Source of the DNA: Spinellus fusiger
Lineage: Eukaryota; Mucoromycota; Mucoromycetes; Mucorales; Phycomycetaceae
Direction of reading: 5' to 3'
Assembly (NCBI GenBank): GCA_025094145.1
Contig: JALLLS010000112.1
Coordinates: forward strand, 1-64,000
DNA: 64,000 nucleotides
This document shows positions 14,701-27,260 of this stretch, in pieces. The notes below the pieces were generated by a model. The model did no database searches. It saw only the letters and a list, made by a program, of their open reading frames with translations, and had not been told where the DNA came from. Position 1 is the stretch's first letter; every line of letters begins with the position of its first letter. The position numbers were made by a program, and so were the translations under genes.

Positions 14701-17700
14701 AAATTGGTAGTCTTTACTGGTCTATTACCCTTCTTTTTGTTCCAGCTTCATCCAGAACAGCAAAGTGTTTAAATTCTATATTTTTGAAAGGTGATTATAG
14801 TTATTAGTAATTATTTTTCTAGTTATATTTGTTTGAATTAAGACAAAACACTATAACTTTAAACAATTATTTTTAACCTTTTCTAGCAGGTAATATAGCC
14901 TTGATAAAAAGAATCAAATGGTACTCAAAGGTATAAATTGATGTCCGACAAAATAATGTCATCTAGTTTGATATATAGTGTTTGTTATTTTCTTCCTGAT
15001 CTCTGTCTATCTTTGCCTACATTTTTTTTTATAATAAACATAAATAATTATATTTTTAAAAGCTAATAAAACTTTTAGTCTTTCAGTAGCAATTATAAAC
15101 ATTAAAGAATACTTTCTATAGTGTTTTAACTCAATAGATAGAATGTTTAACCACTAAAGCCAAATAAGGAAATACGTGTGTGTAAAGACCATCCTTAATT
15201 GTAGCATAAAATAGGAATGCCGCAATAAATAGCTATATGCAATAATAGAATATAGAATTTATAGTGCTATACAATATACAGCTATTTAATAGTTAGGAGC
15301 TAAATAGGTCTTAAGGAACATAGTATGGAATATTAAACGTGGCAAATATTTTCAAAGCAAATCGATAATCTATTTATAACTCAAATCTTGTCTCTCGGAG
15401 AAATAAATTTGAAAATAAGGGCTCTTATAAATCTTCATAGTATAAACTATCTCTCTTGTTTATACTTGATATCTACATTATCATCAAACAATCAACTCTT
15501 TCATATAAAAATGAATCTTTCATATAAAAATGAATCTTTCATATAAAAATGAATCTTTCATATAAAAATGAATCCTCCATATACAAATTAATCTTTCATT
15601 AAATCATTAAATCATTAAATCATTAAAGAGCCTCTTTGTCGTTATTATATTAACCAGTGTTAATTTATAAAACCCGGGATTTGGTAGTAATAAGAAAAAA
15701 TGGCCCTGAATATGAAATGTTATAGTTTAAGTGTCATTTTAGAACTAATGCTAATAGTAATTAAGAAATGCTGAGCTGAAACATGAACATAGGTAGGACA
15801 AGCGCATCTTCCCAGGGTTGGGGTTTGGTATATGGAGTTTAAACTAATATATAACACTGCCAAGTTAGATCTGGTAGTCTGGTCCTTGGTCTTGCTATAG
15901 ACAAGGACCGAGTTTCCCCCTAGATTTTTTTAAATAAGAGTGAATGCTAGAATTAGGAAATATTTTTCAATATAGTTTTTTTTTTTTTTGGATACCAGGT
16001 AAGTTCAGTGTCACTTTTCGACATAATAGTATCAACATTTCTATGTAAGTTATGAATTATATTTGTTTATCATAGTACGTTAACACCGTTATACCATTTC
16101 TAACTTGTTTACTTGTGTATACATTGAGCTTCTTGCTTATTTTAAACATTTGATTATTGATCAATATTTATTGATATAGATTTTGCTATTAATATATCTA
16201 ACCAAAAAAATGTAAAATTGATTATTCTCTCTTTTTTATTCCAATTACAATATTTATGGTTTCTTATATTTTTATTTTCAATGATTGTAACTATTTTCTA
16301 ATATTCTTTGATAAGTGAAAATATGATTATCATACCTCTTTATATTTTTATTTATAAAAAGAGATGTTTGATTGCAATAAGAGGTACTATTCAAACATCA
16401 ATCAAGCTAGCTAGTGATATAGTAAGATTTTATCTTATCTGAACTAAGTTCTAGACTATCCTAGCTACTATAATATTGAAAGAATAAAGTCATTATATAC
16501 TGTAGAATCATCCATTTTGATTATTCGAATGATGGAGTATTAACTATACAGTCTAATCATTCGTTTAGAGTAATAGTATGCCAATTATTTCCAGAAAAGG
16601 TCTGTCTCGCTGGAATAGTATATGATATCACCATAGCCATTATAAATCATTGATCTACATCTATTCACTTTACTGATTCTTAGATAGATAAAGCACATGA
16701 TATGATATAAAAGTTTGAAAATAGAATACTTACATATTAACAAAACTCAAATAAGATGTTATTGATTTAGTGATGTGCTTAATAACAAGATCTGGCTTTC
16801 AATCTGTCTTATGTATTCTGTGAATTTTAAATGTCAATGATTGATATTCTTTTGTTTGGAACAGCTAGAAAAAGAATACTGCTCACGAAATAAATAAATA
16901 AAAAAAGCAATTTATTATGAAACATATTTTTTATTCATAAAAAATACCACATTCATCCAAGACTTTAAATAGACTTATGATAATCTGAGTATTAGACTAA
17001 GTGAGATGCGTTAATGGTAGTCCCTCCCAGCAGGTATCGCTTTAACACTATAAACATTACAATTATATGATGACACAGCCATATTATACAAATATTTAGG
17101 GCTCATCCTCTTGCTCAAGTAAAATCATAAATGTGCTTACGTGATTGTTTGTAATATCATATAGCTATTCAAATGTTTCTATTTTTCGATAAAAATAGAA
17201 CTTGAATAAGTAGGACTTTTCTATATTCTGATATGGACAACAAGATATTTATGTTTGACATAATCTACAAAAATGTCAAATAATCTAGAACTATTGTTAC
17301 AATAAAAACAAACAAACAATAGACCACAAACATAAATTCTATCTTACTCATGTTCAGTATGCTTTGTTTTACTTTCAGAATAACAAGATGTAATGCCAAT
17401 TATTAGTGTGAAATGTCTATAATTGATACTATAGTGCTTACTAATAGTAACAAAAATAACTTTGATATTTTCTATGGATTAAAAGCTTTCTCTACTTACA
17501 GTATAAAATTGAAGGAATAAAATTTAGAAGAATGAGCTTGAATATACACAAGCATTATTACTAATATATAATATTGTCTCATTGTGAAGGCTTATTGTTA
17601 TCTATAGATTCTTTAGGCCAATTACAGTTCATAGTTGTTTTACATGGACTCTTATCATGCTGTGCTGAGAGAGAACTTGTAAGTCAACATTTCAAGCTAT

Positions 17701-19906
17701 TGGTATAATAATTTATCTACAGCATTAGCTGTTTAAATGCTGCTTTTGAATAAAATATGTATTGTATTCGGGCTTGAAGTAATCAAAATATCAAAGCAAT
17801 TGATTGTGTAGTTTTTTATTATTTCTGTTTAAAAAAGATATATGAAAAAGAAAAAAGCCTAAAAATAATTCATTGTAATTAGTCAAAGATTATAAAGATT
17901 AAGAACCGTGTAGGCTCAGCAACAATATTGATCCTGAGTCAGGTTTTTAGACCGGCTAATCGAATGTCTAAAAGCAAATGGTGGTCTAAGCGTTTTGAAG
18001 TTTGCTACTGTAAAAATTCAGGCTGGTAATACAGAGTATGGATTAGACTCCATATTCTGTAGGTGTAACAGATATTCAATAAAAGAAGATCGTATAACAC
18101 ATTATAATACTGATATACTCTTTGGTCCGTAACATATTAGCTTAAATGCTTAAATGGATGTGTGAATTTCTAAACCAGTATAGGGATAGGATGCAAGTAA
18201 TATATTAAACATATGTAACCTACAGGTATCATAAGACCGCCTTCTCGAGCCAAACAAAAACTAAGTTACCAAGTTTGTAGTTATTGAATTTGATTGGCTT
18301 AATTGTAATTGCAGGCTAGACATTTTTGGGGCTCTATATTTCCCCATAATATGCTCACTTCATGCTTAAGACCTTAGTTCCGCTTGTACTGCTTTCTCAT
18401 CTTTTGTTCAGTCTACACCTTGTACATATTCTTAATTTTTGTTAGCTTAGATACCTTTAATATACTTTATTTGATGCTATTACTAAGTAAGTTTATACAT
18501 TTGATCTACTGGGTTCTCTACTATAAATCTTAGTATCTCTATTGAACTATACATCATTAGAGTGTCTTTGTTGTTCATTATCAAGGATTTCTTTTCAAAA
18601 TACCCCTTCTTCAAGTATATCAAAGATATATAGTACTGATATCTTTGGTGGCGTTTTATTAAGTTATCTTTATCATCTACTGATTTAAATGGTTGTCTTG
18701 GTCGCTGTTTAGATAAGATACACAGAGCTGGGTATCATATTGGAGACAGTGGCCAATTATAAGCTTTATAAGTTGGATTGCTATAAGCTAAGCTATTTCT
18801 TCATAGAGTAATGTATCATATTATTGCTTGACTGTATTCATATTCATGGTAGAAATATTTTCAAACAATCTTCACATGGAATTGTACTATTTCAATTGAT
18901 TCTTATCTCGTGATAGTTTACCGAATAATTTGTCTGTAGATAGAAAATATACCCACTTTTAAAATGAAACCAGAATATATGTTTAATAAGATTTCTATAA
19001 ACTTCTTCTCCACATTTTCTATTTATTAAATAAGTTCTTATAGCTTATATTTCATAATATCAACATATAAGAAAGGAGTATGATGTAGTAAACATCCAGA
19101 CTTCTCTATTTTCTGGCCAGAAAGAACCAATTTTAAAGAAACTAAAGAGTGGATCACAAAGATGTTCTATATTGGAATTATTTAGATTCAGATATGTAAT
19201 TTTTTTGTGCGTCATAAAAAAATAACTGCGAAATTGTTTACATGTCCTTGAAGATATGGTGATTTGTGTACTTTGCTAAGTATCTTTTTATACTTTGTTT
19301 TTCATGGGCATAAAAACAAAAACATGGTAAATAAATATTATTAAAAATTAAATACTGAATAAATAGAGAAAGAGGGAATATAAAAGAAAGAGAAAAAACA
19401 TAAAAGAATCCGTGTCAAATAATGGCATTCGTACGACTATAGCAAGTGCTGACTCCTTAATATGAGTAAGATTACGTTAATCATTTATCCGTATAGAGTG
19501 AGATACTGTGACTAAAATATTCTTATTTTATCTTTGATAGTGCACGGGTTATCCGAAACACCAACATAGTGAAATTTCATGGTGTTACATGAACAAATTT
19601 TCGAGTCTCTACATCTTTAGTCTAACTGAATTTAAACACCACGAACCTGTATGCACTTGTTAATGATATCATTGTTCAAGTTTATAGCATACCAACCTAA
19701 TCTGTCAATAGTAACTAAGATATACCAGCCGATTAAACGACAATGTGATGAAAGTAGAAGCTATAACTATATAATATATATCAACACTAATGGTAATAAC
19801 ACTCAAATTCAAATATTATTATCTTTTACTTGGAAAAGCTTTGGGGGAACTCGTCTCTTTTCTGTAGTTTAAGGGATCTTTTATCGGACGTTTATTTCTT
19901 TTGATA
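11782..19906. other. AT-rich interval without recognised genes
   Basis: Eight kilobases of AT-rich sequence upstream of the FYR-domain gene. There is a tandem repeat near 15.5 kb and a few higher-GC scraps (about 13160-13290, 15660-15920, 17880-18060) that could be eroded exons, but no open frame or splice-consistent model survives in them. A small hairpin around 18025-18062 is too short to assign. I see no tRNA or rRNA gene. Confidence 0.55.
15497..15634. repeat. Tandem repeats, 19-bp then 9-bp units
   Basis: Four near-perfect copies of a 19-bp unit (CTTTCATATAAAAATGAAT), then a degenerate fifth copy, then four copies of a 9-bp unit (ATTAAATCA). This is ordinary microsatellite/minisatellite DNA in AT-rich sequence. 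Confidence 0.85.
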
Positions 19907-20478
19907 TTCACGCATTAGGCATTATAGCCACTTTATAAGAGTTTAGGAAATTAAAAGAATATACACGAATCACTTTCAGATACAAGTAAGGAAAATGATT
20001 AAAGAAGGAAAAAAAAAACTAGGTGATAAACATAAACCTCTGAGGATAGGCAAGACTACACCAATAATGTCCTACTAACCTTGAGTTTCAGTAAAGAATA
20101 TTTAACCAATCTATAACACTTGTTTTTCCTGACCCTTTTTTATAGGATAACCATAGTGTCTCTACTTTGTTACACATTGCAGGAAGAGGCATTTCTGATA
20201 GTCCAGTCTTTGAGCTCATTATAAAAAAAATCCTTACGACACTTTATCGACTTATTTAGTAATAAAAAACTATTATTATATTTACTATAGTTGTGTCCTT
20301 GGGATTATTTATCTCTAATAGTATCTTTCTTTCATGTTCTAATGATCAAAAAAAGACTAATGTCTTTTTTGGTGTTTTGTATTTTCTTGTTGTCACTCAT
20401 TTCTTTTGAAGTGATTATTTCATGTATACTCTTTTAACTTAAATTCTTATAAAGTGTCTATAATGCCTAATGCGTGAA
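19907..20478. mobile_element. MITE-like element with TA target sites
   Basis: A 572-bp segment whose ends are inverted copies starting TTCACGCATTAGGCATTATA. Similarity decays inward over about 65 bp. TA flanks both ends (19905-19906 and 20479-20480), the target preference of the Tc1/mariner/IS630 superfamily. No transposase ORF is present inside, so it would be non-autonomous. The terminal repeats differ at several positions, indicating an old insertion. It ends 437 bp from the 3' end of the nuclease remnant at 20915. Confidence 0.7.
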
Positions 20479-20914
20479 TAACAAAAAATAATACCATTAA
20501 ATATAATACCCTGATTTGTTCTTGTTTATTATTTGGAAAATATCTTGATCTGTACTAACATCCATGTTTTGATTAATATTCTGATCTGTACTTATTATTT
20601 ATTTAACCAAGCTATAGTCTGTTTGAGATCCAGTAAATTTTGATAACTTTCTCTAGACAACTGGAATATAATCAGGTTTTAGGGATTGTTTATTATACAG
20701 CTATACACCTAAAGATCTTTTGGATATAAAAGGAAATAGTCAAACTACAATTGTTTAAAAAATGACATCGATTTGAGGAGCAAAAATAAATTGAGATGTA
20801 TTCATGTTAGTTTTTAAACAAATAAGAATTATTATTATAATTTACCTGTAAATATCTAAATCCTGGAGGAAACCACCTTTGATATGGCGATATAGTATAA
20901 TATAATATGAATGT

Positions 20915-21507
20915 CTATTCTTCTCGACAAAAAGGAGCTGGTTGTTGGCGACCATTTAAAGCCTCTTCTGTTATTTTATAGATATTTTTTGATGCATTCA
21001 TTTCTCTGTTCCAAACAATTCCTTAACTTTGGAAAGCGTGGGTACTGTTAAGATTTGTAAATACCTCGGTGAGGTTGTTTGTGCTACAAGTGTGGCAGAT
21101 CTTGAGAACAAAAAAAGAAAAGAAAAGAACTTTTAAAAGAGCTTTTTGTATTGAGTGAGAGGTCAATCCTGCTTACCCTTGATGTAAGGAACTCATCGAC
21201 ATCAACCACAAGAAGATCACCCTTTTGTCTCTTTTTTCAATGATTGATATAAAATTATTGCCAAGCCAACAAAATGACCTTTAAATTTGACAGCATCTTT
21301 TACCTTTATTCCTGTGCCATAAGCAACGACTGGCAGTTTGGTAGGATCGTACCAATTTTTTAGGTGCCAATATCCCTTTTCAATAATAAAACAGTAAAAA
21401 TAATTAGTTTGAGATGTATTAATGTACTCTATGTGTGTGTCGTATTACCCTTGCACTGGCACCTTCTTGCCTTTGCCTTTGTAACGGATTCATTGGGTTT
21501 ATTATAG
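20915..21507 (-). pseudogene. Remnant of Fanzor/TnpB-type RNA-guided nuclease
   Basis: Read on the minus strand, this decayed gene preserves the C-terminal half of a TnpB/Fanzor-like protein. A first block (21375 downward) reads KNWYDPTKLPVVAYGTGIK then VKFKGHFVGLAIILYQSL. After a frameshift in an A-run comes the RuvC-II-like stretch LLVVDVDEFLTSR, with the acidic Glu codon at 21192-21194. A GT-AG intron-like gap follows, then a zinc-ribbon-like ICHTCSTNNL and the RuvC-III-like VWNREMNASKNI. Families with this fold normally have Asp in the NRD position; here it is Glu (codon 21002-21004). One in-frame stop precedes GIVWNR, and the frame ends at 20915-20917. A short upstream exon-like block (21507-21446) may belong, but RuvC-I and the N-terminus are not found. 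The family call rests on the order and spacing of these motifs. It is dead as annotated. Confidence 0.7.
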
Positions 21508-21531
21508 TAAAAGAATATACAATAGAAACTG

Positions 21532-24500
21532 ACTAACATATCAGACATAACAACCATACACTTACCAGATCACAACTGTTGGTTTATATGCCAGACAAAG
21601 GCAAACAAAAATTAGCAGGTATTAATATTCGAGCAGAAGAGAACAAAACGAAATTTCACAAGTCACTTAATCAGAACTACCAAAGTAATACAGACTGTAA
21701 TAACATTTTAGAAAGAAAAGGATTGCTTAAAGAATAGTTGCCTAGTTACCCATTGTGATCAAATCGTATGTTGTGTTCCTGTTCATATACCCTCTTTGAT
21801 TTCCCTAGACTAGCCTTTGTACTAATATTCTATTTCTTTGTCCCCACTAGAGACCGAACAACTACGGATCCATCTCTCTAGTGGTCTTGTTGATAACCGC
21901 AGTGCTCTTTATTACAGAATAAAAGATATATTTTACAACAAAATCACTATGTAATTCTATGGCCTTGAAATACAGGACCAAAACTATAAACACTATAGGA
22001 TAGGGCTGCCACCCTTCCCAGTCTGCTTGGATGTTCTATGAAGACCATATCTATTGCTTGGGAACAGCAAATTAGACAAATTAATTAGACAAATTCATAG
22101 TCAAAGAAGAAATGCCAAACTAATATAAAAAGTGTAATTGTCTACATCTTTAATAATAATAAAGACTTTAATCCAGACAGCTTCCTAGAGTATAAACAAG
22201 ATAGGTTTCAAGGATTTGGACAGCTGACTGTTTCTTGTTCTCGACTTGTTTTCTTTCTGTTACTCCATACCCTTCTCTTTTCTGTCAATTTCTGTGAGTA
22301 GCTAGCTTTACGAGGTCCTGTGTGTCTCTTGTCTCATAGCAACAGAATATTTTCGGGATATAAAGGGAAATACATGAACAATGAGGAGATCATATTATTT
22401 CTTTGGTTGGCTAATGTGTTTGAAAAGAACCTTTTCACTGTCTGTCTGTTTTAGCATTGACTATGGGCTGTGTAATTAAACACTATAAAGTTGGAGAAAA
22501 GGAAGAAGTAAACTTGGCATTGCAACTCAATCACTTTAACAACTATGTTATTGTAACTGTTCTCAATAATAGTACTTAGTGGGAACTAAGTATTGTTTCT
22601 AATACAGTCTTTTAGGCCCAAGGCAAATAGTGTGAATTGTTTGACTTGTGAATTTTATGAGTGGAGGCTAGTGTATACCCCACCAGAACAGAAAAAGAAA
22701 GATTATTATTTGTTTTGATAATCCCCTCCTTTTGTTATTTCCCACACTGCCCATACAACTTGATGCCTAAGTACCCGTCAAGATGAACATAAATAAACAA
22801 GGTAATGTGCTATTCTTAATAAAGAGAAACAATAAAAGGAGGTGATAGACACTACCAAAGGCTATTCTAGTGATAAAAAGGTAAACAGTGTCTTCATCTG
22901 GGCTTGAGCTCAATGTATTCCACAAGTCACTCATTGTATTGTTATTAGGCAAGTAAAGACTCCTTTCAAGTTAGTCTTAGGTGGTCTTCTATACTGTCTA
23001 GGGTCTCTAGGGTATACTCCTAAGCATAGTTATCTATCTCCCAAGGATAAAACACGAGGCCTTTAGGGTATAGATTCTATTGCTATGAGGGAATGTACTT
23101 GGGCAGTAGCTATATTAATAGTATAGTATTATCTATACTATTATAATAAAGAATTTTATTCATAAACAAGATATTCTATTGATAATACAATTTGATATCG
23201 AGACACTCTATAAAAAGGGATAATAAATGGTATATCCATAAACCTTTTGATTTTAAAATACATTTCCATAAAAAGTGATTATTGCGTCGTGACGTAAAGG
23301 GAAGGTTGTGCACTGCTTCAAAGTCAGAAAAATCTTTGGGTGTGTAGTAAAACTCTTAAAACTGATACAAAAACTTTATTTTATTTTTAAATATCAGTTA
23401 CCATCAAAATACCATCAAAATCAGCCTTTATTTTATAATTGAGTCTGTCTCATTTTCTTAGATTAGATGTGTCTAATCTATAGGTGTCTCTAAATAATAG
23501 TAAGAAAAGAAAACAAGTTTACTATTATTAGTATTATAATAATAACAATAAAGGCCGACAACCTGAAGTTTTAAGTCAGTTTTGCTTGGATTTGATGTTT
23601 TTTCCCTAAATTCACAAGAGCTGAATAAGACACTGCTTCTATAGGAGCCAAGACAGAGTATGATTGGCCAAAAAGATTAGTCACTAACCATCAGTTTTAT
23701 TGGCTGGGATAAATTCAAGCACTACAAGAGCAGCTCATTAAGGGATTAAGAAGTACCATTAGGAGATTAACTTTTTATTGACAAGGCAATCGGCCTCGCA
23801 CTTTCCCCTTCAATTCTTTAAAAGGATATATGTCTAATTCAATCAGTTATACTTTCCAAGAGAACTTTTTGATAAGATTTGCTGCGTAGATGTATACTTA
23901 CTGATAATACTATGTGCTGCTATAGTGCTTTAAGTACCAACTAAAATATGATATTAAAGTCCACTGAATGAATGGGGTGTATTTAATAGTTAGGCTATAA
24001 AATAGTTTCTGATCTCTTCAATTTTGGTAGTGTCTAAGGTACCCATGAAATCCAGGAAGCAATTTAACCAGGATCCTTAACAAAATACTATTAAAGAAAT
24101 AAATGGAAACCATTACATGTATTTGGACTATCAGCACCCTGTGAAGACTATATCTCTGAGAAATTATCAATAAAGAACTTTTAGACTTTTTTCATTAGAT
24201 AAATAATACTAATGAAGAGCCCATGTGTGTATAATCAAGGTACACGTGTATTTTATACTAAAACTACACTGTTTCTAGGGCTACCTCCATATTTAATTGA
24301 ACTCGTAGCAAAACAAAACAAATATGCAATTAATATTCACTGAAGATAAATTATTCTTTAATTGTGGTGAACGTATCTAACAAATGTTAGATGTTATGTT
24401 TTTTCATCGATATAGTATGATGCGAACTTCAATAAAGAATTATCTAGTAATTGGGAGTTACATCCCTGTGTATTATTTACCTCCTTTTGAGAAACATCCT

Positions 24501-24877
24501 AAGACATGTATAGAATATAGTTGTTTTTAACATTTTCAATTAAGATCAGTGATCGTTTGATCTCGAGAAATAATAAATCTCTTATTTGTTTACCTTTCAT
24601 AAAACAAAACATTGAAAAATAAAAATCAGTAGCAAACATGTAATATTATTAATGATATCTATTAATTAAAAAGAATACACAGTGATTAAGACTATCAGAA
24701 TGAACCCTATTTGAAAGATAGGGATGCCCCTGCGGCAGTAAATGTGTACATAACAAATAAAGTAAATCGTAGACTCATGGAGAGATGGTCAGGGCACTAA
24801 GTCTTTCTTTTATTAAATAAAAAGGCACCCAAAATCAAGACAGATAGTATTGTTTTTCTTCATTGAAGTGAATCATC
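21532..24877. other. Intergenic interval, nothing assignable
   Basis: AT-rich sequence between the nuclease remnant and the small secreted-protein gene. It includes a 10-bp inverted repeat with a 21-nt loop at 21844-21884 and a minus-strand coding-like scrap near 22870-22940, neither strong enough to call. CCAAT-like boxes and a TGACGTAA palindrome-like site near 23290 could be regulatory, but no gene start follows them. Confidence 0.5.
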
Positions 24878-25201
24878 ATGAAATCTTACCTATTCATCTT
24901 CACTCTTCTGGTATTGTCTATCTTCGGAAACCAAGTATACTGTGCTGGTGATTATGAAAACAGCAAAATGTAGGTTGTTTTACAAGCTTGCATTCCTAAA
25001 TCTGCTTATGACTCACCTTCGTACCTTAGCCGCAGAAACACAATCTCAGATGACTTTAACGAGCTAGGTGAACACCCTTCTCTTCTTGATCGCATCGAAC
25101 TTAGCAGAGAACAACGCCAACAGAGAATCCAAGAAGAATCCAATGTGAAAGACAATGTGTACCTAAAAAGGTCTCGTGTTTCAAAGATGAGGAAAATATA
25201 G
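24878..25201 (+). CDS. Small secreted protein (two exons)
   Basis: Exons 24878-24969 and 25030-25201, with a 60-nt GT-AG intron, give 87 residues. The start ATG follows a short AT-rich leader. The protein opens with a clear signal peptide (MKSYLFIFTLLVLSIFGN, probable cleavage after VYCA). The rest is hydrophilic and charged: an RRN segment, a glutamine/arginine-rich helix (LSREQRQQRIQEE), and a basic end containing LKRSR and KMRKI. It has no cysteine after the signal region. Dibasic sites (RR, KR) would allow Kex2-like processing, so a peptide precursor or effector-like role is possible but unproven. Without splicing, the frame stops after 31 codons, which is why a simple ORF scan misses it. 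I do not recognise a family. Confidence 0.65.
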
Positions 25202-25559
25202 CATACTCAAACCGTTTACCTTTATTGCATGAGCATAAAAACCTAAGTCCAGGTTTTTGGAGAAAATATGCATTTGGATTTTTTATTTTGTTTTCTTTTT
25301 TTTTTAAAAAAAAAAACTTAGATCTTTCAATTGAAGATTCCCTATCATAAATAAAGTCTTTAAGACCTATTTGTTCATAACACTTCTTTTTATCTGCTAA
25401 ATTCTTTTGATTATAAACATATTTAATGAGTATTTAGTAGAAAAATAATTTCATAAAAATAAGACAATAGATGTTATCCATTCATAGTTTCCAAGCAAAA
25501 GAAAGATATTACAAAAACACAATTAATTAATATTGAATCTATTAAACTGATTGTATATA

Positions 25560-26902
25560 TAGTCACGCACCATTGAATTTAATACTTTTGAAAATAAATT
25601 TCAGGACGAAATATTTAGGATATGTTCAACATTAGATAAAACACTCCACATTTGATATAGAAGCTTCAAACTTTCACACACCAAAGCTTAATATCTTTAA
25701 TTATAGAAAATAAAATAATAATAATATAATTAATATTTTGTATGGCCTCCTTTGGCATCAATTACAGCCTGGCATCTATCTGTCATACTCAGAACTAATT
25801 GTTGTGCAAGTTCAACACCAACCCTCTCCCACTCCTCTGCAAGTAGAGCCTTCAAACTTTCAACATTAGGTAATAGATGCCTTTCTTTCTTCAATTCGTC
25901 TCTCCAAGGCCCAGCAGACGTATTCAATTGAGTTCAATTCAGGACTTTATATAGGCCAGTAATCAAAGCCCCTAATTTGATGCGTCTCTTTCCACCCTCT
26001 GGCATAGGCCCCAGTATGACAACTAGCACCATCTTCTTGTAACAGAAACTCCCTATCCTCTTTCTGATGCAATTCCATGAACCAAGGATGGAACTTACCA
26101 GCCAAAATCTTGATATATTCGTCTTGGTTTACAGTGCCATCAACAAAGACTCATGGGCCAAATCTGCCCGCCCAAAAACAGCTCCAAAGCATGACTCCTC
26201 CGCCACCAAACTTTGTTGTTGGAACAATATGATTAGGATCATACCTTTCTCCAACTTTTCTGATGACACGGGCACCTCCATCGTTCCCTTTCACGGTGTA
26301 CCTGGACTCATCAGACCAGACAATGCCTTTCCACTGGTCGTTCGTCCAATTGACATGTTCTTTAGCCCAACGAAGCCGTTTCTCTTTGTGTTTTTCAGTT
26401 AAGGTTGACTTGTGAGCTGGAGAAAAATATCCGAACCCTAACTGCTTACAGTAACGGATAATGGTGTTTCTAGATACATCAACCTGAATCTTCGACATTT
26501 CCAATTTCAGCTGATTATATGAGGCAAATGGGTCCTCTCTAATGACCTTTTCCAGGTGTCTGAGGTCCCTCTCACTGGCTTTGTTATGTTTTAAATGACT
26601 CTCTAAACGCAATGGTGACCCACGTTCTTTGAGGTTTCTGATAATATTTTGAACTGTGGGCTTTTTCATCTCAACTACGTTTGCGATGATAGTCAATTTT
26701 AATCCAGCCTTAAACAGGTAATAAATGCCCCATAGCCTTTTATCTTCTGCTTTATCATATTCTCCACGAGTGTGTGTTTCTGAAAATGTATCTGAAATGT
26801 TGTGTTGGTTTAACACTATTTGGAAAGAAGAAGAGTTTTATGCAAAAAAAAAAGTTTTTTATTAAAATTTAGGCAAGTATTAAATTCAATGGTGCGTGAC
26901 TG
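25560..26902 (-). mobile_element. Tc1/mariner element, copy E1
   Basis: A 1343-bp element with terminal inverted repeats of about 27 bp (left tAGTCACGCACCATTGAAT, right ending ATTCAATGGTGCGTGACTG). TA is duplicated at 25558-25559 and 26903-26904. It encodes a minus-strand transposase of the DD35E type with two in-frame stops and one frameshift. It is the best-preserved of the E1/E2/E3 family in the window. Confidence 0.9.
25730..26816 (-). pseudogene. Tc1-like transposase, broken
   Basis: The N-terminal part has the helix-turn-helix region (KPTVQNIIRNLKERGSPLRL). The catalytic core is recognisable: first Asp in WSDESRY, second Asp in QEDGASCH, and the Glu in SPELNSIEY, 35 residues after the second Asp. 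Two stops interrupt the frame. A TGA at 26148-26150 stands where copy E2 has TTA, and a TAA near 25950 stands where copy E2 has CAA. The last 60 codons lie in another frame after a shift near 25870 that is shared with the other copies. No ATG is evident at the 5' end. The protein would be inactive without repair. Confidence 0.88.
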
Positions 26903-27260
26903 TAATATAAACTAGTTTCAATGCTAATTGATCAAGACTAAAAAATATAGTGACATTGGCAGTAAAGCAAATTTGAAAGCAATTTCTATTCCAAATACAT
27001 AAATAATTTCAAGCACAGTACTCATAAATGGTCACACTAAGTAGACATTGTTAACCTCATTACAATGAGTCCTCATTGACCAACCAGCCATTTATTCTTA
27101 TCTATTTATATCTAATGCCAATGCCAATAAGAATATGGTTTGATATATTGTATCCTAATATTTATGTTACTCTTATTATTATTTTAAAAAAGATTTAAAA
27201 AATCTCTATGACTATCTGTACTTGGAGTAACAAGTAGTTTCATATTAAGTCTTGCTAATA

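Noticed and set aside
15497..15634. CRISPR-like array
   Set aside because: Units are adjacent copies without unique spacers, so it is a simple tandem repeat.
21844..21884. Hairpin CCACTAGAGA/TCTCTAGTGG as a possible guide RNA for the nuclease remnant
   Set aside because: It lies upstream of the remnant, not at its 3' end, and is too short to support an RNA gene.
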